Source: an uncultured Negativibacillus sp.
Lineage (GTDB): Bacteria; Bacillota; Clostridia; Oscillospirales; Ruminococcaceae
Direction: 5' to 3'
Length of the DNA stretch: 57,946 bases
NCBI RefSeq assembly: GCF_944388365.1
Contig: NZ_CALXIN010000006.1
Location: forward strand, 1 to 57,946
The notes under the pieces: model-generated
Seen by the model: the letters and a program-made list of their open reading frames with translations, nothing else
Told to the model about the DNA's origin: nothing
Database searches by the model: none
Program-made: the position numbers and the translations under genes
Shown here: positions 14,828 to 23,203 of the stretch, piece after piece
Position numbering within the stretch: position 1 is the stretch's first letter
How the letters are laid out: each line of letters begins with the position of its first letter

Positions 14828-15268
14828 ATGAGTCAATTTTCATCTCTCGATCAATTTTCCTACCAGTGCGGCGTCATCGACGCCTTCAACGAAGTGGTCA
14901 AAGCCGGTGTCAAACGCATTGCGCTCAGTCATCCCACCGACACCAGAGAGGAAGCGCAGGCGTTGATCCCTTTCTCGGAGGAAATCTGTCAAAAATATGG
15001 CAACCACTTCTACTTCGACGAAAGTCCGCTGCTGACCGACCTGTTTCCGATTTCGATGAACAAGGGAAAATTTAACATTATCTACTACCGCGACGAAAAG
15101 GACATCCAGCTGTATCTGGAACTCAAGCAGCGCAAACAGCAGCTGATCGAGCAGGGAGCCTACTGTGGTGAGGCACGCCGCCAGATTGCTGTGGAGTATG
15201 GTCATCTGCTCTCCTACTCGGATGAAGCGATCGAACGCTATCTTTCTCAGAACAACGAAAAAGAGTAA
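14828..15268 (+). CDS. Conserved-looking protein of unknown function
   Basis: I do not recognise this 146-residue protein. It is soluble, charged and mostly helical, with no signal peptide or membrane segment. The N-terminal third reads DQFSYQCGVIDAFNEVVKAG and the middle contains SHPTDTREEAQALIPFSEEI and YYRDEKDIQLYLELKQRKQQ. It has a strong promoter and AAAGGAG 8 bases before the ATG, so it is certainly a gene. It stands alone between pfkA and the XRE-ImmA module. Confidence 0.75.
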   Translation: MSQFSSLDQFSYQCGVIDAFNEVVKAGVKRIALSHPTDTREEAQALIPFSEEICQKYGNHFYFDESPLLTDLFPISMNKGKFNIIYYRDEKDIQLYLELKQRKQQLIEQGAYCGEARRQIAVEYGHLLSYSDEAIERYLSQNNEKE

Positions 15269-15302
15269 TTTCCTGCGATCTTGTTTGTTATTATTCCATG
15301 TT

Positions 15303-15330
15303 TCGTCGAAAATCAAATGATTATGTCGAA
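15303..15330 (+). promoter_or_regulatory. Tandem GTCGAA repeats upstream of XRE gene
   Basis: GTCGAA occurs at 15305-15310 and again exactly 20 bp later at 15325-15330; the second is ATGTCGAATT, a full match to the Spo0A-box core TGTCGAA. They lie just upstream of the -35 box, in activator position. Confidence 0.5.
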
Positions 15331-15348
15331 TTTTGTGTGATTTTACCC

Positions 15349-15377
15349 TTGTTTTTTTTCAAAAAATGAGGTATCAT
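15349..15377 (+). promoter_or_regulatory. Candidate promoter of XRE-ImmA-GNAT operon
   Basis: TTGTTT (15349-15354), 17 bases, TATCAT (15372-15377). The -35 box is weak, as expected if an activator binds the repeats upstream. Confidence 0.45.
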
Positions 15378-15476
15378 CATCCATGACAGAGGATAATGAT
15401 AGATATATGATTCATCTTTTGAACAAATTCGCACAGAAACTGACTCGACACTGTGCAGATCAAAGGAGGTCGGAGG

Positions 15477-15857
15477 ATGGATATCGTCCTTACAAGAATT
15501 TTGGAATGTATGGGAACCAAACACGGAGCCGGCAAGGAATTGGCTGATTTTCTTGGCATTTCCGGCAATGTTATCACCAACTGGAAAAACGGCAGCAACC
15601 GTTCCTATCTCAAATATCTGCCTAAAATCGCAGAATTTTACAATGTTTCGGAGGACTACCTCCGCGGAAAAACCGACGTGCGCCAGGACGAAACAAAGGA
15701 GATGCAGCAGCTGCTGGATGATCCGGAGTTTTTGATCTTTGCCCGCCATACACAAAAGATTCCGGAGGCGGACCGCAGCCGAATTCTGCGCAATTTCCGC
15801 GACACCATTGACGTTTATCTGCGTGCCATCGGCATCGAAGAGGACGAGCAGGAATAA
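15477..15857 (+). CDS. XRE family helix-turn-helix regulator
   Basis: A 126-residue DNA-binding protein. The N-terminal helix-turn-helix reads GKELADFLGISGNVITNWKNGSNRSYLKYLPKIAEFYNVSEDYLRGKTD, a clear Cro/CI-type HTH_3 domain. The C-terminal half is helical (PEADRSRILRNFRDTIDVYL) and probably dimerises or contacts the partner. The ATG at 15477 is preceded by AAAGGAGG. The next gene encodes an ImmA/IrrE metallopeptidase, and such pairs work as repressor plus cleaving antirepressor, for example ImmR/ImmA of ICEBs1. Confidence 0.88.
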   Translation: MDIVLTRILECMGTKHGAGKELADFLGISGNVITNWKNGSNRSYLKYLPKIAEFYNVSEDYLRGKTDVRQDETKEMQQLLDDPEFLIFARHTQKIPEADRSRILRNFRDTIDVYLRAIGIEEDEQE

Positions 15858-15898
15858 CAGCAGCCACAAAATTGAGGAAAAAGGCAGGCGATGTGTAC

Positions 15899-16510
15899 AT
15901 GTCACCTACGGAGCGGGCCAATCTGCTCGCCGTCAAACTCCTGCTGCGCCAGCAGATTCGGTCGGTGCGAACCGATCCCTTTCATCTGGATTGCAGCGGC
16001 ACCATTCTGGTGGACTCCATCCAGCACTATGCGCACTGTGTGGGAGCACAGCCGGAGGATTTCTTGGCTCAGAACAGCCGCGACTGTGTTGTGCTGCAGA
16101 TGCCCCGCCTGCATCTGATTTTGTACAACCGCGACATCCTCTCCTCCTCGCGCAAACGGTGGTCGGTCGCCCATGAGATTGGACACATCTGCTGCCGGCA
16201 CGACTGCGACGGACCTGCACAGGAGATGCAGGCAAACGCCTTTGCCTCCTCGCTGCTGATCCCATCGGTGGTGGCACGGGAGTTTTTGCAGAAAGGCTAT
16301 CTGCGGCGCGCCGAGGATCTGTGCGCTCTGTTCGGCGTTTCGATGCAGGCAGCCCAGTACAAGTTTCCTCTGCTGCTGGATTATCAACCAAGCCAGCTGG
16401 AACAGGAGCTGCTGCTGCGCTACCGTCCAGCCATCGAGGAACAGCTGCATGGTCCGATCATCGACCTGCCGTATCACCGTTCCTTCGAACATTCTCCACT
16501 GCTTCTGTAA
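15899..16510 (+). CDS. ImmA/IrrE family metallo-endopeptidase
   Basis: A 203-residue zinc peptidase. RWSVAHEIGHICCRHD carries the HExxH zinc site, and EMQANAFASSLLIPS supplies the third ligand region, as in ImmA and the Deinococcus IrrE protein. The family cleaves cognate XRE repressors in response to a stress or quorum signal. The gene lies 41 bases after the XRE gene and 18 bases before a GNAT gene. Start choice is uncertain: ATG at 15899 or GTG at 15893, with a weak AGG-rich ribosome site. No integrase or conjugation gene is near, so this looks like a chromosomal stress switch rather than an intact mobile element. Confidence 0.85.
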   Translation: MSPTERANLLAVKLLLRQQIRSVRTDPFHLDCSGTILVDSIQHYAHCVGAQPEDFLAQNSRDCVVLQMPRLHLILYNRDILSSSRKRWSVAHEIGHICCRHDCDGPAQEMQANAFASSLLIPSVVAREFLQKGYLRRAEDLCALFGVSMQAAQYKFPLLLDYQPSQLEQELLLRYRPAIEEQLHGPIIDLPYHRSFEHSPLLL

Positions 16511-16528
16511 AAAGGAAGGAGGAATCCG

Positions 16529-17032
16529 ATGATGCAGATCAAAGCCCTCTCCCTGTCGATAGATAATCTTTTTACAAACCGGTGCCACATCCGCCTGTTT
16601 CAGGAAAAGGACCTTGAGCGCTTCATCCAGTACCGCAACAACCTTTCCTGGATGCAGTATCAGGGCTTTAAAGGTCTTACGCTGGAACAGTATCGGCAAG
16701 AACTTTTGCAGCCGCACCCGCTGTCCGAAGGGATTCAGCTTGCCGTCGCTGACCGACAGACCGACATCCTGCTCGGAGACCTCTATCTGCGGCAGGAGAA
16801 GGATTGCTGCTGGATTGGCTACACCATCTCCCCTGACTATGCCCGTCAGGGATACGGCTTTGAGGCCGTGGAAGGACTGATTCAGCGGTTATTTGCACAG
16901 GGGATTTTAACTGTAAAAGCGGGTGCTTTGCCGCAGAACACTGCTTCCATCGCTCTGCTGCAAAAGCTGGGCTTCCATTATCTTAGCATGGAGCAGGACG
17001 AAGCAATTTTTTGCAGGTACAATGTCCGATAA
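16529..17032 (+). CDS. GNAT family N-acetyltransferase
   Basis: A 167-residue acetyltransferase resembling the RimJ/RimL group (Acetyltransf_3): RLFQEKDLERFIQYRNN at the start, WIGYTISPDYARQGYGFEAVEGLI as the acetyl-CoA loop, and AGALPQNTASIALLQKLGFHYL in the C-terminal part. It is the last gene of the XRE-ImmA-GNAT unit (18-base gap, AAGGAGG before ATG ATG). The acceptor may be a protein N-terminus or a small molecule. Its link to the peptidase is contextual only. Confidence 0.85.
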   Translation: MMQIKALSLSIDNLFTNRCHIRLFQEKDLERFIQYRNNLSWMQYQGFKGLTLEQYRQELLQPHPLSEGIQLAVADRQTDILLGDLYLRQEKDCCWIGYTISPDYARQGYGFEAVEGLIQRLFAQGILTVKAGALPQNTASIALLQKLGFHYLSMEQDEAIFCRYNVR

Positions 17033-17033
17033 T

Positions 17034-17073
17034 AAAAAGAGGTTCCGAAGCACAAACTTCGGAACCTCTTTTT
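17034..17073. terminator. Bidirectional terminator
   Basis: A perfect 17-bp stem, AAAAAGAGGTTCCGAAG with its complement, around CACAAA lies between the convergent GNAT and DUF1540 genes, with T runs on both strands. Confidence 0.9.
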
Positions 17074-17074
17074 A

Positions 17075-17395
17075 TTATCTTGCCTGGAAGCTGCTGCAGT
17101 TGGTCTGACTGCGGACATCGGCACCCATGCCTTCGATGTCGATGTGAGCTGCGGTACAGCTGCCGTGGGAGTTGTGGCGGCAGTTATCTGCGGTACAACG
17201 CACCTCACAGGACGGATTTGCTGCGCCGGCGCCTACGCCGTTAAACATCTCGATCAGTCCCTTTCTCTCAAAGCTCTGGCACTCGGTCTCGCTGCATTTG
17301 CAGGCGCCTTTGCCCTGCACTTTGATGGATGGGCGGCAGCAGCAGCTGTCGCAGTTGCTTGCACAGGAGGTTACATGACAGGTCAGTTTGGTCAT
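17075..17395 (-). CDS. Tandem DUF1540 Cys-rich protein
   Basis: A 106-residue protein made of two DUF1540 repeats: LTCHVTSCASNCDSCCCRPSI...CSETECQSF, then PSCEVRCTADNCRHNSHGSC...TNCSSF. There are sixteen Cys, spaced as in small metal-binding or disulfide-rich proteins. DUF1540 is common in spore-forming clostridia, and no biochemical role is established. In the second repeat a CTA/IDIEGMGADV core is well conserved, while the first carries an extra CCC cluster. It is monocistronic and shares its terminator with the GNAT gene. Confidence 0.85.
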   Translation of the reverse strand: MTKLTCHVTSCASNCDSCCCRPSIKVQGKGACKCSETECQSFERKGLIEMFNGVGAGAANPSCEVRCTADNCRHNSHGSCTAAHIDIEGMGADVRSQTNCSSFQAR

Positions 17396-17651
17396 CTTTC
17401 ATCCTTCTTTCTTTCCATTTAGGGTTTGTAAAAAGAGCGTTTTATCTTCGCTTTTTTCGTTCTATATTCTGGCTCGACCGGTGCTGTTTTATGCAAATTG
17501 CCGCTTTCTGTACCGCACTTTTTCTATTTTTGTACCTTAAAATTGGAAAAACTCCCTCCTAGTCCTTCTATTTTCCGATAAAATATGTTAAGATAAAGCA
17601 GAAGATAACATTGTCTGTTATGAATTTTACATAGCCAAGGAGGTTTCTCTC

Positions 17652-19271
17652 TTGAAAAAGATCATTTCCCTGTTGATGGGAGTGGTTCTTGCCTGCCAGG
17701 TGGCGCTGCCTGTCTTTGCTCAAACCGGCACCACCTCACAGACAACCACCGATACCACAACACAGGAAGGCCAGACCACGGACAGCACCGAGCAATCCGG
17801 TGAAACCGGTACAACTGACACAACACAGTCCGAAGGAACTTCCACCACTGGAAGCACCGAGGTCACTGCCCTTCCGACCATCACATCCGATTCCTATATC
17901 GTTATGAACGCTGACACCGGTCAGGTGCTGATCTCCAAAAATCCGGACAAAAAGCAGTATCCTTCCAGCATCACCAAGATTTTGACCACCGCGCTGGCTC
18001 TGGAATATGTTGATCCCGAAGGAGAATATACCGTCACCACCGAGGACGTCTTTCCTACCTATCCTGAGTCCTACCGATTCAGCGACAGCACCTATGTTGC
18101 CATCACACAGGACGAAAACGTCAAGGTGCTCGACCTGATCTATGGTACCATCCTTCAGTCTGCGGACGACACCGCCAACGCTCTTGCTGACTGTGCTGCA
18201 AAGGCAGCCAACCGCTCGGTTGCACTGTCCGACGGCTCCACCAGCTATACGGCAGGCTTTGTCGAAATGATGAATGAAAAAGCCAAGTCGCTGGGCTGCG
18301 TCAACTCCAACTTCATGAATCCACACGGCCTGTACAATGAAAACCAGTACACTACCGCCTATGATATGGCGCTGATTACCCGCTACGCGCTGCAGACCAC
18401 CAACTTCCTGCAGTACTTCAGCCAGACCGAATATACCATGGCTTCCACCAATAAGCAGTCCTTGCCGCGCAACTGGAAACGTTCCCGCGAAGGAATGATG
18501 CTCAGCGGCAGCGACAACTACTACGAAGGCACTCTGGGCGTTGAGCTCGGCTATGAAACCCAGAGCAACCACACTGCTGTATCGGTGGTAGAGCGCGACG
18601 GCATCCGACTGATCTGCGTTGCTCTCAACTGCACCGGAAGCAACTCCTACGTCATCCAAAACGACATGACCAATCTGCTGGACTACTGCTACAATAACTT
18701 TGTACCGGTCACCTACACCGCAGCAGAGCTTGCTCCGGAAGGCTTCAAGACCCCTGTTTACGATCAGCGCGGCGAAGGCAGCCAGATGATCGGCACCGCT
18801 ACCTTCTCCACCGACGGAGATTTCACCGTCCTGGTTCACAAAAACTTCTCCAAAGAGGACATCAGCGTGAGTGCAGATATCCCGGGACGTTACTATCAAA
18901 ACGAGGACATGCCTTCCACGCTGACCTTCTCGATGAACAGTGCCAGTGCACAGAATGCTTCTCAGTATATGGTGCCCACCATGGCTGCTCTGAAATTACA
19001 GGTCAACGTGGTGACCTTCAGCGAGATTGAAGCGCAGAAAAAGGCAGAACGGCAGGAATTGTTTAACAAGATTTTCAATGTCGTCAAAATCATCTTCTTT
19101 ATCTTCCTGGGTCTGGTGATTCTGCTGCTGATCATCCGCATCCGCAACAAGCGCAAATATAAAAAGCGCATCGCCCGCAAAAAAGCTGCTCAGGCACGGC
19201 GTCGACAACTGCAGCAGGGTTCCTCACCACAGCGAAGAGAACCACCTCGCTCCAACAATCGCAAACGATAA
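17652..19271 (+). CDS. Peptidase S11 (D-Ala-D-Ala carboxypeptidase-like), divergent active site
   Basis: A 539-residue exported protein. A signal peptide is followed by a Thr/Ser/Gly-rich linker to about residue 72 and an S11 penicillin-binding-protein domain. A C-terminal beta domain, one membrane segment (KIIFFIFLGLVILLLIIRI) and a Lys/Arg-rich tail complete it. These enzymes trim the terminal D-Ala of peptidoglycan stems. The nucleophile motif is intact (SSITK). However, the usual SxN reads SAD (QSADDTAN) and the usual K[T/S]G reads ELG (GVELGYETQ). Activity is therefore doubtful or altered. The TTG start at 17652 follows AAGGAGG. The C-terminal anchor is unusual; PBP5-type enzymes use an amphipathic helix. 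Confidence 0.85.
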   Translation: MKKIISLLMGVVLACQVALPVFAQTGTTSQTTTDTTTQEGQTTDSTEQSGETGTTDTTQSEGTSTTGSTEVTALPTITSDSYIVMNADTGQVLISKNPDKKQYPSSITKILTTALALEYVDPEGEYTVTTEDVFPTYPESYRFSDSTYVAITQDENVKVLDLIYGTILQSADDTANALADCAAKAANRSVALSDGSTSYTAGFVEMMNEKAKSLGCVNSNFMNPHGLYNENQYTTAYDMALITRYALQTTNFLQYFSQTEYTMASTNKQSLPRNWKRSREGMMLSGSDNYYEGTLGVELGYETQSNHTAVSVVERDGIRLICVALNCTGSNSYVIQNDMTNLLDYCYNNFVPVTYTAAELAPEGFKTPVYDQRGEGSQMIGTATFSTDGDFTVLVHKNFSKEDISVSADIPGRYYQNEDMPSTLTFSMNSASAQNASQYMVPTMAALKLQVNVVTFSEIEAQKKAERQELFNKIFNVVKIIFFIFLGLVILLLIIRIRNKRKYKKRIARKKAAQARRRQLQQGSSPQRREPPRSNNRKR

Positions 19272-19274
19272 TAC

Positions 19275-19319
19275 ACCATAAAAAAACACATCCCTGATTG
19301 GGATGTGTTTTTTTATGGT
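19275..19319. terminator. Bidirectional terminator
   Basis: A perfect 20-bp stem, arms starting ACCATAAAAAAACACATCCC, lies between the convergent carboxypeptidase-like and ABC exporter genes. It overlaps the ABC stop codon by one base. Confidence 0.9.
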
Positions 19320-21163
19320 TAGCATGCTGTATTGAGCTTGGAATGCATCTCCTCCGCCTGGAACTGCTTGGAGTAGAGATCGTGGTAATAACCACCCTTG
19401 CGCAGCAGCTCCTCGTGTTTGCCCTGCTCGATGATTTTTCCATCCTTGACCACCAAAATCAGGTCTGCCTGGCGGATGGTGGACAGACGGTGTGCAATCA
19501 GGAAGGAAGTTCTTCCTTCCAACAGGCGCAGCGTTGCGTTTTGGATGAGCTGCTCGGTCTGTGTGTCGATCGAGCTGGTCGCCTCATCCAGCACAAAGAT
19601 GGCTGGGTCAGCCAATACTGCCCTTGCAAAGGAGATCAGCTGTTTTTCACCGGTGGAGAGCTTATCGCCGCCTTCGCCGACATCGCTGTCATATCCATTT
19701 TCCAGATGTTCTACTACGGTATCAGCGGAAACCGCTTTCGCAGCCTCCTTGACCTCCTCATCGGTGGCATCCAGTCTGCCATAACGGATATTTTCCATGA
19801 CCGTTCCCGAAAACAGATGCGGGTTTTGCAGCACATAGCCCAGCCGACTGTGCAGCCAGAGCTGACTGCGTTCGCGGTAGTCCACGCCGTCGATCAGGAT
19901 ACGGCCGCCGGTCGGTTCAAAGAAGCGGCAGGCAAGGTTGACCAGGGTAGATTTTCCTGCGCCGGTCTCGCCGACGATAGCGACGTTTGTTCCCGCTGGA
20001 ATCTTCAGGCTAAAGTGGCTGAGCACTTCCTCCTCGCCGTCGGGATAACGGAAGGACACATCGTCAAATTCGATGTCACCCTTGATCGGCTCCCAGTTTT
20101 CCTTCTTTGGATGGAAGCTGTCGCCGTATTTTGCAACAACTTCCGGAGAATCGACGATGTTTGGCTTCTGGTCGAGCAGTCCCATGACACGCTCGATGTT
20201 TGGCTGGACAGCGATGATGTTTGCAAGCACCCTTGCCATCTGCTGAATCGGCTCAAAGATGGACACCGCATAGGTGGTGAACGCCGACAGCGTACCGATG
20301 AGCATGCCATATTCCAGCACCATCTCGCCGCCGCGATAGAGCACGATGGCGGTCGCTGCCGAGCTTGCCAGCATGACCAGCGGGATATACAGCGCATTGA
20401 GTCCCGCTGCATGTACCGATGCACTGCGCATTTCTTCGGTCAGATCTGCAAATTCGTGGGTATTTTTGTCCTCGATGACCAGCGTCTTGGAGGTCTTTGC
20501 ACCCATGATGCCCTCGTTGAAGGCGCCGGTGATGCGGGAGTTGATCGAACGCACCTTGCGGTTCCAGAACAGAATCCGCTTCTGGAAGTAGGTGGTCAGC
20601 ACCGCGATAACCGGCACAATAATCATGACCATCAGCGCCAGCCGAAGGTCGAGCATTGCCATCGACACAAAGGCACACAGCACATAGCTCAATGCCCAGA
20701 GGATGTCGATCAAATCCCAGGCGGTGATGGCGGCAATACGGTTGGTATCGCTCATGACACGCGCCAGAATATAGCCGACCGGCGTCACGTTGTAGTAGGA
20801 AAAGGACAGCGTCTGCAGATGGACAAAGCAGGCGCGTTTGAGGTCGCGTCCCATGCGCATCTCCACCTTCATGGCGCTGAGTGTATAGAATACGAAGCTG
20901 AGCACCTGCAGAACAATCACACTGATGTAAGCTGCAATAAAGGTATTGAATCCGTCCAGTGTTCCCTTTTCAATAAAGTTATTGACGACATAGCGCTGAA
21001 ACAGCGGCAGCAGTACGTCTACAATCGAGATAATGATGTTGGTGACGATGATGAGCAAAAGCAGCCAGCGATAGGGTTTCGCAAAAGGAAACAGCCGCTT
21101 CCAGATGGAAAGCTGAAAGGACTTGTTGCTCTGCAAATCTTCGTCACGATTTGGATTTCCCAT
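19319..21163 (-). CDS. ABC exporter half-transporter, subunit with canonical Walker B
   Basis: A 614-residue type IV (ABCB-like) half-transporter: six membrane segments in the first 330 residues, then the nucleotide-binding domain. Walker A is IVGETGAGKST and Walker B IFVLDEATSSID has the catalytic Glu. The signature motif is degenerate, LSTGEKQLISFARA instead of LSGGQ. Its upstream partner has the reverse pattern, so together they form one consensus and one degenerate ATP site, as in the BmrCD and TM287/288 heterodimers. It starts 4 bases after the partner's stop, with AGGTGA overlapping that stop, so translation is coupled. Substrates are probably drugs or lipids. Confidence 0.9.
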   Translation of the reverse strand: MGNPNRDEDLQSNKSFQLSIWKRLFPFAKPYRWLLLLIIVTNIIISIVDVLLPLFQRYVVNNFIEKGTLDGFNTFIAAYISVIVLQVLSFVFYTLSAMKVEMRMGRDLKRACFVHLQTLSFSYYNVTPVGYILARVMSDTNRIAAITAWDLIDILWALSYVLCAFVSMAMLDLRLALMVMIIVPVIAVLTTYFQKRILFWNRKVRSINSRITGAFNEGIMGAKTSKTLVIEDKNTHEFADLTEEMRSASVHAAGLNALYIPLVMLASSAATAIVLYRGGEMVLEYGMLIGTLSAFTTYAVSIFEPIQQMARVLANIIAVQPNIERVMGLLDQKPNIVDSPEVVAKYGDSFHPKKENWEPIKGDIEFDDVSFRYPDGEEEVLSHFSLKIPAGTNVAIVGETGAGKSTLVNLACRFFEPTGGRILIDGVDYRERSQLWLHSRLGYVLQNPHLFSGTVMENIRYGRLDATDEEVKEAAKAVSADTVVEHLENGYDSDVGEGGDKLSTGEKQLISFARAVLADPAIFVLDEATSSIDTQTEQLIQNATLRLLEGRTSFLIAHRLSTIRQADLILVVKDGKIIEQGKHEELLRKGGYYHDLYSKQFQAEEMHSKLNTAC

Positions 21164-21167
21164 GCAA

Positions 21168-23030
21168 TCACCTGCTTTCTGTCGAGTCGCCGGCGCTCAC
21201 CTGCTGCAGCAGTTCACGGTCGGCGTTGTTCATCTGTATCTGATAAATATCCTGGTAGATTCCTTTTCTGGAGATCAGCTCCTCATGGGTGCCGATATCC
21301 GCCACTCTGCCGTTATCCAGCACCAGAATTCGATCCGCCTGCATCAGAGTGGTGATGCGGTGGGAGATGAGGATGGTGGTTGTATTGCCCATCTTCTCCT
21401 TGAGCTCGTGGCGGATCTTGGCGTCGGTCTCGGCATCCACCGCCGACAGCGAGTCGTCGAAAATCATGACCGGTGCATTCTGGGTCAGCATTCGTGCAAT
21501 GGCGACACGCTGCTTCTGACCGCCCGACAAGGTGACGCCGCGTTCGCCGACAATGGTATCATAGCCGTTGGCAAAGTTCTCGATTGCCTCATCGACACAG
21601 GCCGACCGCGCTGCACCGCGCACATACTCCATCATTTCCTCGCGGCCCTTGCTTTCGCAGGCAATGCCGATATTTTCACCGATAGTGCGGGAGAACAAAA
21701 ACGGCTCCTGCAAAACGATCGACACATTTTTGCGCAGATGTGCGCGGCTGATCTGGTTGATATCCACTCCACCGATGGTGATGGTTCCCTTTCCGTCCTC
21801 CAAATCGTACAGACGGTTGAGCAGATGCATCAGGGTCGTTTTGCCCGAACCGGTACCGCCCAGAATGGCAAAGGTGCTGCCCGCCGGAATGGTGAAGGAC
21901 ACGTCATCCAGCACAGGCTTTTGATTTTCATAGCCGAAGGTGACATGGTCAAACACGATGTCGCCGTCCATTGGCGGTGTCAGCGCCTGTGGTGGGTCGT
22001 GTTCCGGCTCGGATTGCAGGATATAGCTGACACGTTCGATCGAGACGCCGGTCTTGCTCATCTCCGAAAGGATCTTGCCCAGCGAACGCACCGGCCAGGT
22101 CAGTGTGGCATTGTAGGAGACAAACGCCAGAAATTCTCCCAGGGTAATTTCCCCGTGGACAGCGCTGACCGTTCCCACAGCGATGACGCACAGCACCTGC
22201 AGCGCCATAATCAGGTCGCCGGTGCTCCAGTAGGCGGTCATCATGTGACCCAGTCGAATCCACAGCTCCGAGAAGGCGATGTTCTTCTCATCAAAGCGGT
22301 CGATCTCAAACTGTTCGCGTCCGAAGGCGCGGACGACACGGACACCGGTCAGATTTTCCTGGACCACCGAGGACAGAACGCCTTCGGCGACGTCCGCGCT
22401 CATAAAGCGTTTGGAGATCTTGGAATTAAAGAAAAACGAATAAAACATAACCATCGGCACAAAGATGACCGCTACCAGCGAGATTTTGACATTCATGGTG
22501 AACATGATGGTCATGGTCATGACAATCAGAAAGCTGATGCGGAATACCTCGACCATCTGCGCACTGATAAAGTTGCGGATAACCTCGACGTCCGAGGTGC
22601 ATCGCTGGATGATCTCACCGGTCTGGTGGGCAGTGTGCCAGGAAAACGGCAGCTTCTGGATATGTCCAAACAGCTCGTCGCGCAGCGCCTTGATGGAACT
22701 TTCCGAGGCTTTTGCCGTGTTCAGGCGCGCAAAAAAGCTGAATACACCGGACAAAATAGCGGTAATCAGCACTGCGACCGCTGCCAGCAGCAGCATGGCT
22801 TTGGTATTATCGGCGGCAAACTGCGCAATCCCCGTCCTCTGAATCCATTGCGGAAGCTCCGAGGAACCGATGACCGAGTCCACCGTCATACGGATAATCT
22901 GCGGTGTCAGCGAGTTAAATGCCGTATTGAGCACCGAACACAGCAGGCCCAGTCCGAACAGCCACAAATTTTTTCGCACAAAGCGAAAAACGACTGCGGA
23001 GGCTTTTGGCTTGAGGTTGTTGCTTTGCAA
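21168..23030 (-). CDS. ABC exporter half-transporter, subunit with degenerate Walker B
   Basis: A 620-residue half-transporter and first structural gene of the exporter operon. The membrane domain has about six hydrophobic segments. The nucleotide-binding domain has Walker A ILGGTGSGKTT, an intact LSGGQKQRVAIAR signature and a Walker B, VMIFDDSLSAVD, where the catalytic Glu is replaced by Asp. It complements the partner at 19319-21163. The frame is open to 23165, but no ribosome site supports starts there. TTG at 23030 follows AGGAG at 10 bases, and GTG at 23039 (AAGGA, 7 bases) is possible. An attenuator with a leader peptide lies upstream at 23170-23434. Confidence 0.9.
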   Translation of the reverse strand: MQSNNLKPKASAVVFRFVRKNLWLFGLGLLCSVLNTAFNSLTPQIIRMTVDSVIGSSELPQWIQRTGIAQFAADNTKAMLLLAAVAVLITAILSGVFSFFARLNTAKASESSIKALRDELFGHIQKLPFSWHTAHQTGEIIQRCTSDVEVIRNFISAQMVEVFRISFLIVMTMTIMFTMNVKISLVAVIFVPMVMFYSFFFNSKISKRFMSADVAEGVLSSVVQENLTGVRVVRAFGREQFEIDRFDEKNIAFSELWIRLGHMMTAYWSTGDLIMALQVLCVIAVGTVSAVHGEITLGEFLAFVSYNATLTWPVRSLGKILSEMSKTGVSIERVSYILQSEPEHDPPQALTPPMDGDIVFDHVTFGYENQKPVLDDVSFTIPAGSTFAILGGTGSGKTTLMHLLNRLYDLEDGKGTITIGGVDINQISRAHLRKNVSIVLQEPFLFSRTIGENIGIACESKGREEMMEYVRGAARSACVDEAIENFANGYDTIVGERGVTLSGGQKQRVAIARMLTQNAPVMIFDDSLSAVDAETDAKIRHELKEKMGNTTTILISHRITTLMQADRILVLDNGRVADIGTHEELISRKGIYQDIYQIQMNNADRELLQQVSAGDSTESR

Positions 23031-23169
23031 GTAAATCACTCTCCTGTCCTTATCAAAAAACTCCTTCCTCCCCTTCAAAGGCTGCCGCTTCTTTCCCCCT
23101 TGTCTGCACAGCATTTGACGGGACGCCACAAGGTCCTTTTCCCGATTTGACCTTATGGACATCAATAAA

Positions 23170-23203
23170 AAAAAGCATCCCTGCGTTGACAGGAATGCTT
23201 TTT
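23170..23203 (-). terminator. Attenuator terminator before ABC exporter
   Basis: On minus, AAAAAGCATTCCTG (23203-23190) pairs with CAGGGATGCTTTTT (23183-23170) around a 6-base loop and is followed by eight U residues. One pair is U-G on minus but would be a C/A mismatch on plus, so minus is the functional strand. It lies 140 bases before the exporter start and is an alternative fold to the antiterminator at 23188-23312. Confidence 0.85.

Noticed and set aside
15477-16510. XRE-ImmA pair as a remnant prophage or ICE
   Set aside because: No integrase, excisionase, relaxase or phage gene and no att-like repeats are visible around it.
19298-23150. Two very long plus-strand open frames opposite the ABC exporter genes
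   Set aside because: They mirror the codon bias of the real minus-strand genes and contain no recognisable domain.
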